Part shown: piece after piece, positions 24,901 to 33,869 of the stretch
How positions within the stretch are numbered: the stretch's first letter is position 1
Layout of the letters: the number at the start of each line of letters is the position of its first letter
From: an uncultured Clostridium sp.
GTDB taxonomy: Bacteria; Bacillota; Clostridia; Lachnospirales; Lachnospiraceae
NCBI GenBank assembly: GCA_900539185.1
Contig: UQBG01000013.1
Span: 35,065-99,064, forward strand
Length of the DNA stretch: 64,000 nucleotides
Direction of reading: 5' to 3'
Position numbers and translations under genes: made by a program
The notes under the pieces: model-generated
What the model was told of the DNA's origin: nothing
The model's database searches: none
What the model saw: only the letters and a program-made list of their open reading frames with translations

Positions 24901-25513
24901 CATCGAAGCTGCGAAGGGAATCTACCTCATCTCCCCACAGCTCGATCCGGTACGGACAGTCCTCCGTCAGCGGGAATATATCCAGAATGCCTCCCCGAAT
25001 AGCATATTCACCGGGACCTTCTACTGCATCTACCCGCTCGTAGCCCAGATCCGTTACCCGACTGCGGAACGCCTGACTGTCAACCGTATCTCCGACCTGT
25101 ATCGTATAACGATTCTTCCGTAGCTCTTCCAGCTTCGGAATCCGCTCCAGCAGTGCCTCTGCCGGCAGAATAATCGTTGCTTCCTGTTCCTCTGCCAACA
25201 GCTTTAAAATCTCGATTCGCTGCCGTACGATTGCATTTCCATGAACATCCGCACTGTAAAACAGTACATCCTTTGCCGGATACGTATATACGCTTCGGTC
25301 AAAGAAACGATAGTACTCCTCCAGCTGTCTGGCCCTTCGTTCTCCATATGTGATAATCACCCGATACTTTGTCTGCCTTCCCAGACAATGAACGGCACAA
25401 CTAAAGGCGGTATCGGACAAACCGAATACCGCTGTACATCCCTTCTGGTTCATTGCCTGCAATATGGACTGATACTGCTCACTCGCCAATATCGGTTCTG
25501 TAATTGCTTTCAT
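21998..25513 (-). CDS. mfd: Transcription-repair coupling factor Mfd
   Basis: Full-length Mfd, 1171 residues from ATG 25513 (AGAAGGGAAATAGCA upstream; an earlier in-frame ATG at 25561 is less likely). Mfd removes RNA polymerase stalled at DNA damage and recruits UvrA. Domains in order: UvrB-like region (about 1-330, with RGGILDIFPL), the RNA-polymerase-interacting domain with VHENHGIGIYRG, translocase motifs GDVGYGKTE, DEEQRFG and TATPIPRTL, then TIIETGLDI, RGRVGRS, and the C-terminal D7 domain. It sits between pth and the first prsA-like gene, the normal Firmicutes synteny. Confidence 0.98.
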   Translation of the reverse strand: MKAITEPILASEQYQSILQAMNQKGCTAVFGLSDTAFSCAVHCLGRQTKYRVIITYGERRARQLEEYYRFFDRSVYTYPAKDVLFYSADVHGNAIVRQRIEILKLLAEEQEATIILPAEALLERIPKLEELRKNRYTIQVGDTVDSQAFRSRVTDLGYERVDAVEGPGEYAIRGGILDIFPLTEDCPYRIELWGDEVDSLRSFDVESQRSIEEVKALVIYPATEAVLTDERIAAGLKAIEKEHKKTAKTLKDAFQTEAYARLNRAVQALKEELTELHTAIGIDGYLPYFYASLVSILDYFPENTGVFVDEPKRVEESLKAYETEFRENMKSRLEGGYILPGQAELLYSVAEVQHNLEQRSALLCMALQQELPDWKVERSVFWETKTVQSYNNHFDLLIKNVETWKKKGYSIVLLCSSATRAKRITAELEDYEISAFYSEDMERQLRASEVMVAAGRLAKGFEFPEQKLVVVSESDIFQTGEQKKHKRIKPKYSGEKIHSFDDLSVGDYVVHENHGIGIYRGIEKIEVDKVAKDYITIEYKDNSKLYILASQLDVIQKYSSKEGARPKLDKLGGTAWQATKNRVKGHVAGIAKELVNLYAVRQEREGYAYSPDTVWQKEFEEAFPYDETEDQMKAIAETKEDMESHRIMDRLICGDVGYGKTEVAIRAAFKAVQDGKQVAYLVPTTILAQQHFATFLERMQNYPVTVKMLSRFCTPTEQKKILAGLKDGTVDIVIGTHRLLSKDIVYKNLGLLVIDEEQRFGVAHKEKIKQIKKDVDVLTLTATPIPRTLHMSLIGIRSMSLLEEPPVDRQAIQTYVMEYNPELVREAVNRELARGGQVYYVYNRVNDIDLVTSRLQELLPEARIAYAHGQMKERELETIMYQFINGDIDVLVTTTIIETGLDISNVNTMIIQDAENFGLSQLYQLRGRVGRSNRRASAFLMYRKDKMLKETAEKRLQAIREFTDLGSGYRIALRDLEIRGAGNLLGEDQSGHMEAVGYDLYCKMLNDAIREQKGEAVEESFETTVELPMDAYIPASYVKNEFTKLELYKRIAGIDSQEALEDMQDELIDRFGELPSAVENLLEIAMVKSRAHDAYIAEVSRKGQELHFIMYPKAKVNTEKIDTFMKQYNGRMRMDLTKAPAFILRTQPMNRKETLNCVESVINEIHLLIDR

Positions 25514-25568
25514 TGCTATTTCCCTTCTATATTCCATTTGCATACAGACATGCACCTGCACTCCTGTA

Positions 25569-26141
25569 CTATGCTTTTTTTACATTTAACTGATTCATGG
25601 CCGCTTCGACACCCTGCCCGATTATCAGTTCCACTGCCCGGCAGGCATCTTCTCTTCCCTGCTCGATCGTCGTCAGTTCTTCTCCTGTAAATCTTCCCAG
25701 TACATAGTCTGCCAGATCCCAGTCCTTTGGCTTTGCTCCGACGCCGACCCGGATACGCGGAAATACCTGTGTTCCCAGATGGGCAATGATATTCTTCATA
25801 CCATTATGTCCACCGGCGCTTCCCTTTGCCCGAATCCGAAGACGTCCTACATCCAGATCAATATCATCATAAATCACGATCAGATCCTCTTCCGGATCCA
25901 GCTTATAGAAATTCACTGCATCTGCAATGCTTTCTCCGCTCAGATTCATATAGGTCTGTGGCTTTAAAAGTATGACCTTCTCTCCACTGATCATACCCTT
26001 TCCGCAGATTGCCTTATGCTTCTTTTCCTGCATCCCTATATTATATTTATCTGCCAACTTGTCTATCACCGAAAATCCGATATTGTGTCTTGTTCCTTCA
26101 TATTCTTTCGTCGGATTTCCCAGACCTGCAACTATTTTCAT
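25569..26141 (-). CDS. pth: Peptidyl-tRNA hydrolase
   Basis: Pth, 190 residues from ATG 26141, chosen for GAGGAATACAGAAC upstream. It releases tRNA from prematurely dropped peptidyl-tRNA. Seen: GLGNPTKEYEGTRHNIGF with N9 and catalytic H19, TYMNLSGES, the DDIDLD aspartates, and KGSAGGHNGMKNI. All active-site residues of bacterial Pth are present. It lies between the glmU-like gene and mfd, as in many Firmicutes. Confidence 0.97.
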   Translation of the reverse strand: MKIVAGLGNPTKEYEGTRHNIGFSVIDKLADKYNIGMQEKKHKAICGKGMISGEKVILLKPQTYMNLSGESIADAVNFYKLDPEEDLIVIYDDIDLDVGRLRIRAKGSAGGHNGMKNIIAHLGTQVFPRIRVGVGAKPKDWDLADYVLGRFTGEELTTIEQGREDACRAVELIIGQGVEAAMNQLNVKKA

Positions 26142-26176
26142 GTTCTGTATTCCTCGTATTCTTATCAATCGTATCC

Positions 26177-26205
26177 AGTATAACGGCTTTCCCTTTTAAA
26201 GTAAA
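26177..26205 (-). promoter_or_regulatory. Possible pth promoter
   Basis: Minus-strand TTTACT (26200-26205) and TATACT (26177-26182) with a 17-base spacer between the glmU-like stop and pth. Four of six -35 bases match, so this is a moderate candidate. Confidence 0.45.
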
Positions 26206-26209
26206 GTCA

Positions 26210-26950
26210 CTATCGGCTGCGAATAATTGCCGCCGCCTGAGCAAGCTGCTCCGGCGTATTGACTCCCCGCGTTTCATCTGCACGCTCTGTTGCCATCGCC
26301 CCTACAACAATCCCATCTGTCGGCTTCTCGCGATTAATAATCTCGATCGTATCTGTCAGATAATATTCCTTCTGTGCATTATCATTGGTAATCTTCATCA
26401 GGCTGTCGGACAATGCCTTTGACCGGAATACATACATCCCGGAATTGATCTCCCGGATCGCCTGCTCCTTCGGTGTTGCATCCTTCTGTTCCACGATACG
26501 AAGGAAGTTCCCTTCTGCATCTCTTACGATTCTTCCATATCCGGTTGCATCCTCCAGAAGAGTTGAAAGCACTGTCACCTTCAGATCGTACAGTCGATGA
26601 TACGCCAGCAGCTCCTCCAGGGTCTTCCCGGTAATAATCGGTGTATCTCCACACAGGATCATCGTATCTCCGGAATCACCGATAAAGTCCATTGCACATT
26701 TTACTGCATGTCCGGTTCCCAACTGCTGCTCCTGCATAACATAGGTTACACCTTCTCCTACCCGATCCTTAACGAGTTCTGCCTTATGCCCCACTACCAG
26801 ACAGATATCCTCTGCACCGGCAGCTCTGGCTGCATCGATTACATACTCCACCATTGTCTTTCCATCAATCTCATGCAGCACCTTTGGCAGATCCGACTTC
26901 ATACGGGTTCCTTTTCCGGCTGCTAATATCACTGCTTTCAGCTTACTCAT
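26210..26950 (-). CDS. GlmU-like uridylyltransferase lacking the acetyltransferase domain
   Basis: A 246-residue protein equal to the N-terminal half of GlmU. It has LAAGKGTRMKSDLPKVLHE (nucleotide loop), QEQQLGTGHAVKCA, CGDTPII, DATGYGRIVRD and GVNTPEQLAQAAAI, where the hinge to the left-handed beta-helix normally begins; a stop follows. It should make UDP-GlcNAc from UTP and GlcNAc-1-phosphate, but cannot acetylate glucosamine-1-phosphate. The downstream 70 bases hold no beta-helix coding in any frame, so this is not a simple frameshift. The position next to pth-mfd is that of the normal glmU. The acetyltransferase step must be done by another gene, or this enzyme has another sugar substrate. 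Confidence 0.85.
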   Translation of the reverse strand: MSKLKAVILAAGKGTRMKSDLPKVLHEIDGKTMVEYVIDAARAAGAEDICLVVGHKAELVKDRVGEGVTYVMQEQQLGTGHAVKCAMDFIGDSGDTMILCGDTPIITGKTLEELLAYHRLYDLKVTVLSTLLEDATGYGRIVRDAEGNFLRIVEQKDATPKEQAIREINSGMYVFRSKALSDSLMKITNDNAQKEYYLTDTIEIINREKPTDGIVVGAMATERADETRGVNTPEQLAQAAAIIRSR

Positions 26951-26953
26951 CGT

Positions 26954-29900
26954 CTAATCCTCTCTTTCCTCATGCCCTTGTGACCGTTCAACGTCACCGA
27001 TACCTTCCGCCAACTCCTGTTCGTCTTCCTTCAGCGTACTTTCATCTCCGATATCCACGGTCTTCATATCCTTCTTCCGATAAATAATATCATAAAATAC
27101 CGGCACAATAAACAGTGTCATCAAGGTACCGTATAACAAACCGCCGATTACTACGATTGCCATACCTTTACCCATGGCAGCTGCCATATCATTACTAAAT
27201 GCCATAGTGGACATTGCCAGAATCGTTGTCAGGGCTGTCATCAGAATTGGACGCATACGCGTTTTTCCGGTTTCAACCAGAGCCTCACGTTTCTCCATGC
27301 CACCGATTCGGAGCTGATTTACATAATCCACAAACACAATACCATTATTTACAATTACACCGGCCAATACCAGGAAGCCCATGAGGCAGATCATGGAGAT
27401 CTCCTCCCCACTGATAAACAGTGCCAGAAAGCCTCCCGTAAACGCCAACGGAATCGTCAGCATTACGATAAACGGAGAAACAAGATTCTGGAACTGCGCC
27501 ACCATAACCAGATAGATCAGTACGATCGCCAGTGCTATCATAAGCAGCATATCCTTCAATGCATCATTGACGCTCTCACTCTCACCGGATATCTGGATCG
27601 TGATTCCATCCGGAGCCTGATAGTCCTTCAGCTTCGCTTCTACGTCTCTGGCCAACAGTGTGGTATTATATCCATCCATCGTCGTTGCCGTTACAGACAG
27701 ATATCTCTGCTGATTCTCCCGGCTGATAGATGCAACCGAGGTTCCTTCTTCCACCTTTGCGAACTCACTCAGCTTATGCGTCTCGGTTTCCTGTTCTCCG
27801 GATGCATTCGTTGTCGTCACCTCGAATTCATAGTCCATCAGATTATCCCGATCTAACGGATGTGTCTCATCTACGATCTGCACCTGATAGTCTTTACCAT
27901 CCATGGTCAGTGTCGTCGCTACATCCTCCGTCTTCAGAGCAGATGACAGTTCGCTGAAAATCTGTGCAACCGTCAGATTATACTTCATCGCAGCATCCTT
28001 ATTAATCGTCAGCTTGATCTGTGTATCTCCTTCCTCCTGACCGTTACTGATATCTTCCATACCACCGACATCCTCCAGAATCTTCATCACATCCTCAGAG
28101 GCTGCCAGCATATCGTCCAGATTCGTTCCATATATATCTACCTGCATACCACTGTTCATCAGACTGGACATATCCATGGTAGACAGGGAAACACTGACAT
28201 CTTCGATGTCCAGATTCGCCAGTGCATCTTCGATTTTTGTTCCCATAGCCGCATTATTCTTAGCAGCCTTATCTGTAATCAATATATAGAAATAAAAGCT
28301 GTTCGTCGCATCTGATGTCTGAACCATCGACATCCCACTCGTCGTCATTGCTCCGACCGTCTCTACACCATCGATGTCCAGGATCCGTTCCATCGCTTCG
28401 TCTGCGATCTGGAAGTTTTCATCGTCCGAGTTATCGCTTGCCGTCGTAATCGTAACGGACATCTGATTGCTTCCCATCTCCGGAATCAGGATCAGCCCTG
28501 TCCGAAGTGCCTGCAACACAGAGCCTGCCAGCAGAACAACTGCCAGTGTAATCGGAATCCATTTCCGCTTTAAGAAGATGCGAAGCACCTTTTCATACGC
28601 ATTCTGAACCGCCTCAAACCAGCGATGATTCTTCGGCTTCGTATTCTTCATAACCGTAGCACTCATACTTGGCACAACCGTCAGTGCCACGATCAAACTG
28701 GCAATCAGGCTATATGCAATCGTCAGTGCCATATCCGGGAACAACTGCTTTGCAAGACCATTTGCAAATACGATCGGCAGAAATACACAGATCGTCGTCA
28801 GTGTGGAAGCGAAGATCGCACCTGCCACCTGATTGGCACCCATAACCGCTGCCCGTGCCGCCGGTACGCCTTTATTCCGTAGCCGGTATATATTCTCGAT
28901 AACGACGATCGAGTTATCCACCAGCATACCGACCCCCAATGCCAGACCGGATAAGGATATGATATTCATCGTGATATTTGAAAAATACATCAGTACAATC
29001 GCAAACAGAACGCTCAGTGGAATACTAAACGCTACTACGACCGTCGGCTTTACATCCTTCAGGAACAGAGCCAGTACAATGATTGCAAGGATCGCTCCGT
29101 AAATCAGGTTAGATAGTACCGACTTGATGATCATATCGATGTACTCACCCTGATCCATAAGGTTCATGATATGAAGACCCGGATATTCCTTTTCCAGATC
29201 CTTAAATGCAGCATTGCAGTTATCGGATACCATTGATGTTCCGGACGTACTTCCCTTATAAACTGACAGGATGATTGCATCATTTCCGTTTACCTTGGCA
29301 TAGCTGGTACCGGCATTATCTATCATGGTGACATATGCAACATCCTTTAATCGAACCTCTCCGATTCCATCGATATCACACAGCAATGCATTTTCCAGTT
29401 CCTCCATGTCGGAGAACTCATCTCCCACCTTCAGCAGATACTGGGTGTCGCCTTCATAGATATACCCGGCAGGCATTGCGAAGTTCTGTGCGTAAATCAT
29501 CTTTGATAAGGTGTCCAGATTTAACAATGCATCCAGATTCGCATTTTTCAGTGCCGTCTCTTTCGCACTCTCATATGATGTCCTGGCATCCTCCATCTCG
29601 GACTTTCCGTCATCCAAAGCACTCTGTGCCGCATCCAGCTGGGCTGCCGCAGAACCAAATCCTGCTGCCGCGGTGATCTTTCCGCCTTCTACCGTTGCAT
29701 AATTGTTGGCTGCCTCCTGCGTCTGTGTATTGACATTGTCCAGCACTGCCTGTGCCGCAGCAATTTCTATATCCAGATTGGTCAGCGTATCTTCTATAAC
29801 CGGAATCCGGCTATTCGCCTGATCGATCTGTTTCAGTGTATCGGCATCCAACGCCTTCAGCATCTCAACCTGTTCGGCTGTGATACCGGAATTCGGTACA

Positions 29901-30919
29901 TTTTGAAGCTGCTCTGCCAGCTTTCCGACTGCTGCCAGCTTCTCCGGATGCTGGTAGGCATCGACAATATCGGTTGGGAGCTTACCGGTATCCTGTCCAA
30001 ACGCCCCGGCTGCGGCAGACAAGCCCTTAAACATCGTATTTAACTGTTCATACGTTTCTGAAATCCCCGCATCCTCATATGCCTTCTTCTCAGCCTGCAG
30101 TGCCGCCTGACTCGCCCGCAGACTCGTCACCTGTGCACTATAGGCGGCTCTGGTCGCCATCGCCTCATCCAGAAGCTGGCTGGTCTGTGCCAGTTGATCG
30201 GTTGTCTGGCTCTGCTGATCCTCCAATGCTTTCTTTCCGGCATCGATCTGATCCTGTGCCTGACTCAGCTGCGTGCTTGCGCTGTCCAACTGATCCTTTG
30301 CATCCGCCAGAGAACTGTCTACATATGCTGCCAGATCATCATTTAACTGATTGATCTTATCACCATCCAGCCGGATCTCAACCATCTTATCGACCAGACC
30401 CATGCCATCAACATTCGCCACACCATTCTGCCGCTCCATATACGGAATCAGGGTTTCTTCTGCGAACGTGCTCAGCTCATAAATGTCCATGTCATCATAG
30501 TCTACCGTTACTTCCATCGTCGGCATCATATCCATGGATACCTCCATCAGCATTGGCGTTCCGCAGGTGTCCGGAAGTGTTAACTGGTCAATCGCCGTTG
30601 ACAGATTCACCATCGCCCCGTCCATGTCCGTTCCTTCCGCAAACTCCAGCATCACCATACTATAATTCTCACTGGATGTGCTTGTAATATTTTTTACACC
30701 GTTAATTGTTCCCAGACTGGACTCCAGAACTTCTGTCACCTGGCTCTCTACCCGCTCCGGTGCTGCACCGGGATAGGTGGTTACCACTACTACATATGGC
30801 AATTCCATCTCCGGCAGTAAATCGGTTGACAGCTTTGTAAAGGCTACAAATCCCAACACCAGTATTGCCAGAATTCCCACCAGTACGGTATATGGCCGTT
30901 TAACACTAAACTTTGGCAT
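26954..30919 (-). CDS. RND-family (AcrB/SwrC-like) transporter with a large coiled-coil insert
   Basis: A 1321-residue RND permease. The N-terminal TM1 is KRPYTVLVGILAILVLGFVAF, followed by porter motifs (AAPERVESQVTEVLE), a second block of helices with VAFSIPLSVLFAIVLMYF and GMLVDNSIVVIENI, and a repeated C-terminal half with VMLTIPLAFTGGFLALF and GVIVNNGIVFVDYVNQ. About 270 extra residues (roughly 200-470) inside the first extracytoplasmic loop form Gln/Ala-rich coiled coil, which AcrB and B. subtilis SwrC lack. In a one-membrane cell such an insert may span the wall or replace an adaptor protein. Substrate unknown: lipopeptides, antimicrobials or lipids are all possible. The ATG at 30919 has GGAGGAGCATGAT upstream, with its own promoter. 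Confidence 0.9.
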   Translation of the reverse strand: MPKFSVKRPYTVLVGILAILVLGFVAFTKLSTDLLPEMELPYVVVVTTYPGAAPERVESQVTEVLESSLGTINGVKNITSTSSENYSMVMLEFAEGTDMDGAMVNLSTAIDQLTLPDTCGTPMLMEVSMDMMPTMEVTVDYDDMDIYELSTFAEETLIPYMERQNGVANVDGMGLVDKMVEIRLDGDKINQLNDDLAAYVDSSLADAKDQLDSASTQLSQAQDQIDAGKKALEDQQSQTTDQLAQTSQLLDEAMATRAAYSAQVTSLRASQAALQAEKKAYEDAGISETYEQLNTMFKGLSAAAGAFGQDTGKLPTDIVDAYQHPEKLAAVGKLAEQLQNVPNSGITAEQVEMLKALDADTLKQIDQANSRIPVIEDTLTNLDIEIAAAQAVLDNVNTQTQEAANNYATVEGGKITAAAGFGSAAAQLDAAQSALDDGKSEMEDARTSYESAKETALKNANLDALLNLDTLSKMIYAQNFAMPAGYIYEGDTQYLLKVGDEFSDMEELENALLCDIDGIGEVRLKDVAYVTMIDNAGTSYAKVNGNDAIILSVYKGSTSGTSMVSDNCNAAFKDLEKEYPGLHIMNLMDQGEYIDMIIKSVLSNLIYGAILAIIVLALFLKDVKPTVVVAFSIPLSVLFAIVLMYFSNITMNIISLSGLALGVGMLVDNSIVVIENIYRLRNKGVPAARAAVMGANQVAGAIFASTLTTICVFLPIVFANGLAKQLFPDMALTIAYSLIASLIVALTVVPSMSATVMKNTKPKNHRWFEAVQNAYEKVLRIFLKRKWIPITLAVVLLAGSVLQALRTGLILIPEMGSNQMSVTITTASDNSDDENFQIADEAMERILDIDGVETVGAMTTSGMSMVQTSDATNSFYFYILITDKAAKNNAAMGTKIEDALANLDIEDVSVSLSTMDMSSLMNSGMQVDIYGTNLDDMLAASEDVMKILEDVGGMEDISNGQEEGDTQIKLTINKDAAMKYNLTVAQIFSELSSALKTEDVATTLTMDGKDYQVQIVDETHPLDRDNLMDYEFEVTTTNASGEQETETHKLSEFAKVEEGTSVASISRENQQRYLSVTATTMDGYNTTLLARDVEAKLKDYQAPDGITIQISGESESVNDALKDMLLMIALAIVLIYLVMVAQFQNLVSPFIVMLTIPLAFTGGFLALFISGEEISMICLMGFLVLAGVIVNNGIVFVDYVNQLRIGGMEKREALVETGKTRMRPILMTALTTILAMSTMAFSNDMAAAMGKGMAIVVIGGLLYGTLMTLFIVPVFYDIIYRKKDMKTVDIGDESTLKEDEQELAEGIGDVERSQGHEERED

Positions 30920-30975
30920 ATCATGCTCCTCCTGCTTATGTATATTCGTTTACATTTTTCTGCATTCTGTATCTT

Positions 30976-31003
30976 ATTATAAACAATCGTTCCGATTCCG
31001 CAA
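30976..31003 (-). promoter_or_regulatory. Promoter for the RND-glmU-like transcript
   Basis: Minus-strand TATAAT (30976-30981) with TTGCGG (30998-31003) at 16 bases. The -10 is perfect, the -35 weak. It lies just after the spoVG terminator. Confidence 0.55.
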
Positions 31004-31040
31004 CCATCCGCTCTTTTATTTAAGAAAAAGTTTACCAACA

Positions 31041-31078
31041 AAAAAGGCACATGGATGTAACCCGGATCCATGTGCCTT
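31041..31078 (-). terminator. Terminator after spoVG
   Basis: A 13-bp perfect stem, AAGGCACATGGAT with ATCCATGTGCCTT, 9-base loop, then TTTTTT on the minus strand, 23 bases after the spoVG stop. Confidence 0.93.
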
Positions 31079-31100
31079 CTGCTTCTACAACGATATGTAT

Positions 31101-31379
31101 CTATTCTGCTTCTTCGTCTGCCTCTTCCAATGCCTGCTCATAGGCATCCAGAATCAGATTCTGAATATGCTCTCTGGTAGATGAATTAATCGGATGTGCA
31201 ATATCCCGATATTCCCCATCTGCAGCTTTGCGACTCGGCATTGCGATAAACAGTCCCTTTTCGCCTTCAATCACCTTGATATCATGTACTACAAACTCGT
31301 CATCAATGGTAATTGATACTACAGCCTTCATCTTGCCCTCTTTTGTAACCTTTCGTACCCTTACATCTGTAATCTTCAT
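31101..31379 (-). CDS. spoVG: SpoVG regulatory RNA/DNA-binding protein
   Basis: SpoVG, 92 residues: MKITDVRVRKV, MKAVVSITIDDEFVVHDIKVIEG, and the conserved FIAMPSRK, then YRDIAHPINSSTR. SpoVG-family proteins bind nucleic acid and affect septation, sporulation and virulence genes. The C-terminal tail is acidic (EEADEEAE), as is usual. ATG 31379 follows GAAGGGGGTTTAGCAA. It lies alone between glgD and the RND gene, and a strong terminator follows. No clear promoter was found in the 62 bases before it, so it may depend on glgCD readthrough or on an alternative sigma factor. Confidence 0.97.
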   Translation of the reverse strand: MKITDVRVRKVTKEGKMKAVVSITIDDEFVVHDIKVIEGEKGLFIAMPSRKAADGEYRDIAHPINSSTREHIQNLILDAYEQALEEADEEAE

Positions 31380-31441
31380 TTGCTAAACCCCCTTCACATC
31401 TGCTTCCGGCCCATAATCCCTTCGCAGATGATATTCTGTCA

Positions 31442-32566
31442 TTAAAGTGAGTATCTAAAGTTCTTCTCAACTACCACCTTAATCTTATCCGGTTCACCGA
31501 TATACTCAGTATTTGCCCGCAATGTATCCCGGCTCTCTACAATACAGTTCTCTATGTAAGAATTATCACCGATATGTACATCATTCAAAATAATTGAATT
31601 CTTGATTACACAGTTATTACCTACATAAACCTTCTTGAACAATACGGAATTCTCAACGGTACCATTGATGATACATCCGCTTGCTACCAGACTGTTCTTA
31701 ACGACCGCATCCCCGTTATACTTAGCCGGCGGCAGATCCTCTACCTTGGAATATACATCCGGATGTGTCCGGAAGAAGTAATCCCGGATATCCTTCTTTA
31801 AGAATTCCATATTTGTCTTAAAATAAGAATCTACGCTACCAATATTTCTCCAAAAGGAATCCATTACATATCCATGAATCTTCTTCACATTCATGTAACG
31901 AATCAATATATCCTTAACAAAATCTGTTCTGCCTTCCTTTGCACAGTTCTCCAGCAGTTCAATCAACTGTCTTCTACGGATTACATAAACACCAATGGAT
32001 GCCAGATTGCTATGCGGAACCAATGGCTTCTCCTCGAAGTTCTCTACCCATCCATCCTTGTTCAGGCTGACAACACCGAAACGACTGATATCATCCTCCT
32101 CCGGCTTGATCTCCTTGCATACGATACTGATATCAGCACCTGTAGCAATGTGTTCTTCCAAAACCTTATTATAATCCAGCTTGTACACACCATCACCGGA
32201 TGCAATCACAACATATGGTTCATGGCTGTTCTTTAAGAAGCTGATATTCTGATACAGTGCGTCGGCAGTACCCTTATACCAGTAGCTGTTTGTTGTTGTA
32301 ATCGTAGGTGTGAATACATACAAACCACCCTGTTTTCTTCCAAAATCCCACCACTTGGAGGAATTCAGATGTTCATTCAATGAACGGGAATTATACTGGG
32401 TAAATACTGCAACCTTCTGAATATGAGAATTCGTCATGTTGCTCAGTGAAAAATCAATACTCCGGTAGCTTCCTGCCATAGGCATAGCTGCTACTGCACG
32501 CTTTGCTGATAATCCACCCATCCGGTTACTGTTACCGCCTGCTAATATGATACCGATTGCTCTCAT
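31442..32566 (-). CDS. glgD: Glucose-1-phosphate adenylyltransferase, GlgD regulatory subunit
   Basis: GlgD, 374 residues. The N-terminal nucleotidyltransferase fold begins IILAGGNSNRMGG, but the usual GxGxRL and catalytic pattern of GlgC is altered (NSNRMGGL). The C-terminal half is a left-handed beta-helix (IINGTVENSVLFKKVYVGNNC). In Firmicutes GlgD is nearly inactive alone and raises the activity of GlgC in a heterotetramer that makes ADP-glucose for glycogen. The start overlaps the glgC stop by four bases (ATGA). The rest of the glycogen genes (glgA, glgB, glgP) are not in the window. Confidence 0.95.
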   Translation of the reverse strand: MRAIGIILAGGNSNRMGGLSAKRAVAAMPMAGSYRSIDFSLSNMTNSHIQKVAVFTQYNSRSLNEHLNSSKWWDFGRKQGGLYVFTPTITTTNSYWYKGTADALYQNISFLKNSHEPYVVIASGDGVYKLDYNKVLEEHIATGADISIVCKEIKPEEDDISRFGVVSLNKDGWVENFEEKPLVPHSNLASIGVYVIRRRQLIELLENCAKEGRTDFVKDILIRYMNVKKIHGYVMDSFWRNIGSVDSYFKTNMEFLKKDIRDYFFRTHPDVYSKVEDLPPAKYNGDAVVKNSLVASGCIINGTVENSVLFKKVYVGNNCVIKNSIILNDVHIGDNSYIENCIVESRDTLRANTEYIGEPDKIKVVVEKNFRYSL

Positions 32567-33837
32567 GCCAGATCACCTACCTTTATCAAACTTCCGCCAC
32601 TCTTCAGTTCTCCGTTCGGATAGTCTTCCGGAACGGTTTCACCAAATATCGCGGTATTCTTACCGATCTTAACATTTGGAGGAATCACTGACTTCTCACC
32701 AATCGTAACCAGATCGAATGCATATACCTTTGGATTATATTCACTCGGTGCATACTCTCCTACGCCCAGGACAGCTCCATCACCGATAACTGTATTCTCA
32801 GCAATAATTGCCTTATCAATGACACAGTTCTTACCGATCACTGCACCATTCATGATAATGGAATCCCGCACAACGGCACCTTCCTCGATGGTAACTGCCG
32901 AACCGATAACGGAATGTTCCACTTCACCGTGAATCTCGGTTCCCTCACCGATGATACACTTTCCTACCTTGGCTGTATCTGCTATGTACTGTGGCGGTAA
33001 TGCATCACTCTTCGTGTAGATTCTCCAGAATTCCTCATACAGGTTGAACTCCGGAATAATATCCACCAACTCCATATTTGCTTCCCAGTAAGAGCCAAGT
33101 GTTCCTACATCCTTCCAGTAACCCTTGAAATCATAAGCACAGATCCGCTCGCCCTGCTCATGGCAGTATGGAATAATATGCTTACCAAAGTCACAGGATG
33201 GTACATCCTTCATAACCTGCAGTGCATTCTTCAACACACTCCAGTTAAAGATATAAATACCCATGGATGCCTTATTGCTCCGCGGATGCTCCGGCTTCTC
33301 TTCAAACTCCTGAATACAGCCTTCGTCATCTGTTATAACCACACCAAACCGGCTTGCTTCTTCCATTGGCACCTCGTAGGTCGCCAACGTTACTGCCGCC
33401 TTGCTTGCCTTGTGATAATCCAGCATTACCTCATAATCCATCTTATAGATGTGATCGCCTGACAGAATCAAAACATAATCCGGATTGTAATACTCCATAA
33501 ACTCCAGATTCTGATAAATTGCATTTGCCGTTCCTGTATACCAGGAGCTGTCAGAACTCTTTTCATATGGCGGAAGTACGGTAACACCACCGATATTACG
33601 ATCCAAATCCCATGGCATACCGATTCCAATATGCTGATTAAGTCTGAGTGGACGGTACTGTGTAAGTACACCAACTGTATCCACACCTGAGTTAATACAG
33701 TTACTCAGTGGAAAATCGATGATCTTGTACTTACCGCCGAAAGCAACCGCCGGCTTAGCTAATCTGGAAGTCAATACGCCTAAACGACTGCCCTGACCGC
33801 CAGCCAGAAGCATTGCTATCATTTCCTTCTTAATCAT
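32563..33837 (-). CDS. glgC: Glucose-1-phosphate adenylyltransferase, catalytic GlgC subunit
   Basis: GlgC, 424 residues: AMLLAGGQGSRLGVLT (nucleotide site), AVAFGGKYKIIDFPLSNC, SGDHIYKMDY, FEEKPEHP, and a C-terminal beta-helix with GEGTEIHGEVEHSVIG. It converts glucose-1-phosphate and ATP to ADP-glucose, the committed step of glycogen synthesis. ATG 33837 follows AAAAGGGGTGACGACAT. Together with the overlapping glgD it forms a two-gene operon with its own promoter. Confidence 0.97.
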   Translation of the reverse strand: MIKKEMIAMLLAGGQGSRLGVLTSRLAKPAVAFGGKYKIIDFPLSNCINSGVDTVGVLTQYRPLRLNQHIGIGMPWDLDRNIGGVTVLPPYEKSSDSSWYTGTANAIYQNLEFMEYYNPDYVLILSGDHIYKMDYEVMLDYHKASKAAVTLATYEVPMEEASRFGVVITDDEGCIQEFEEKPEHPRSNKASMGIYIFNWSVLKNALQVMKDVPSCDFGKHIIPYCHEQGERICAYDFKGYWKDVGTLGSYWEANMELVDIIPEFNLYEEFWRIYTKSDALPPQYIADTAKVGKCIIGEGTEIHGEVEHSVIGSAVTIEEGAVVRDSIIMNGAVIGKNCVIDKAIIAENTVIGDGAVLGVGEYAPSEYNPKVYAFDLVTIGEKSVIPPNVKIGKNTAIFGETVPEDYPNGELKSGGSLIKVGDLA

Positions 33838-33869
33838 ATGTCGTCACCCCTTTTACGCATGATAATGAC

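Noticed and set aside
26169..26950. Frameshift of a full-length glmU
   Set aside because: No beta-helix repeat coding is present in any frame before pth, and there is no room for a 200-residue domain.
31380..31441. Promoter directly ahead of spoVG
   Set aside because: No -35/-10 pair of acceptable quality and spacing was found.
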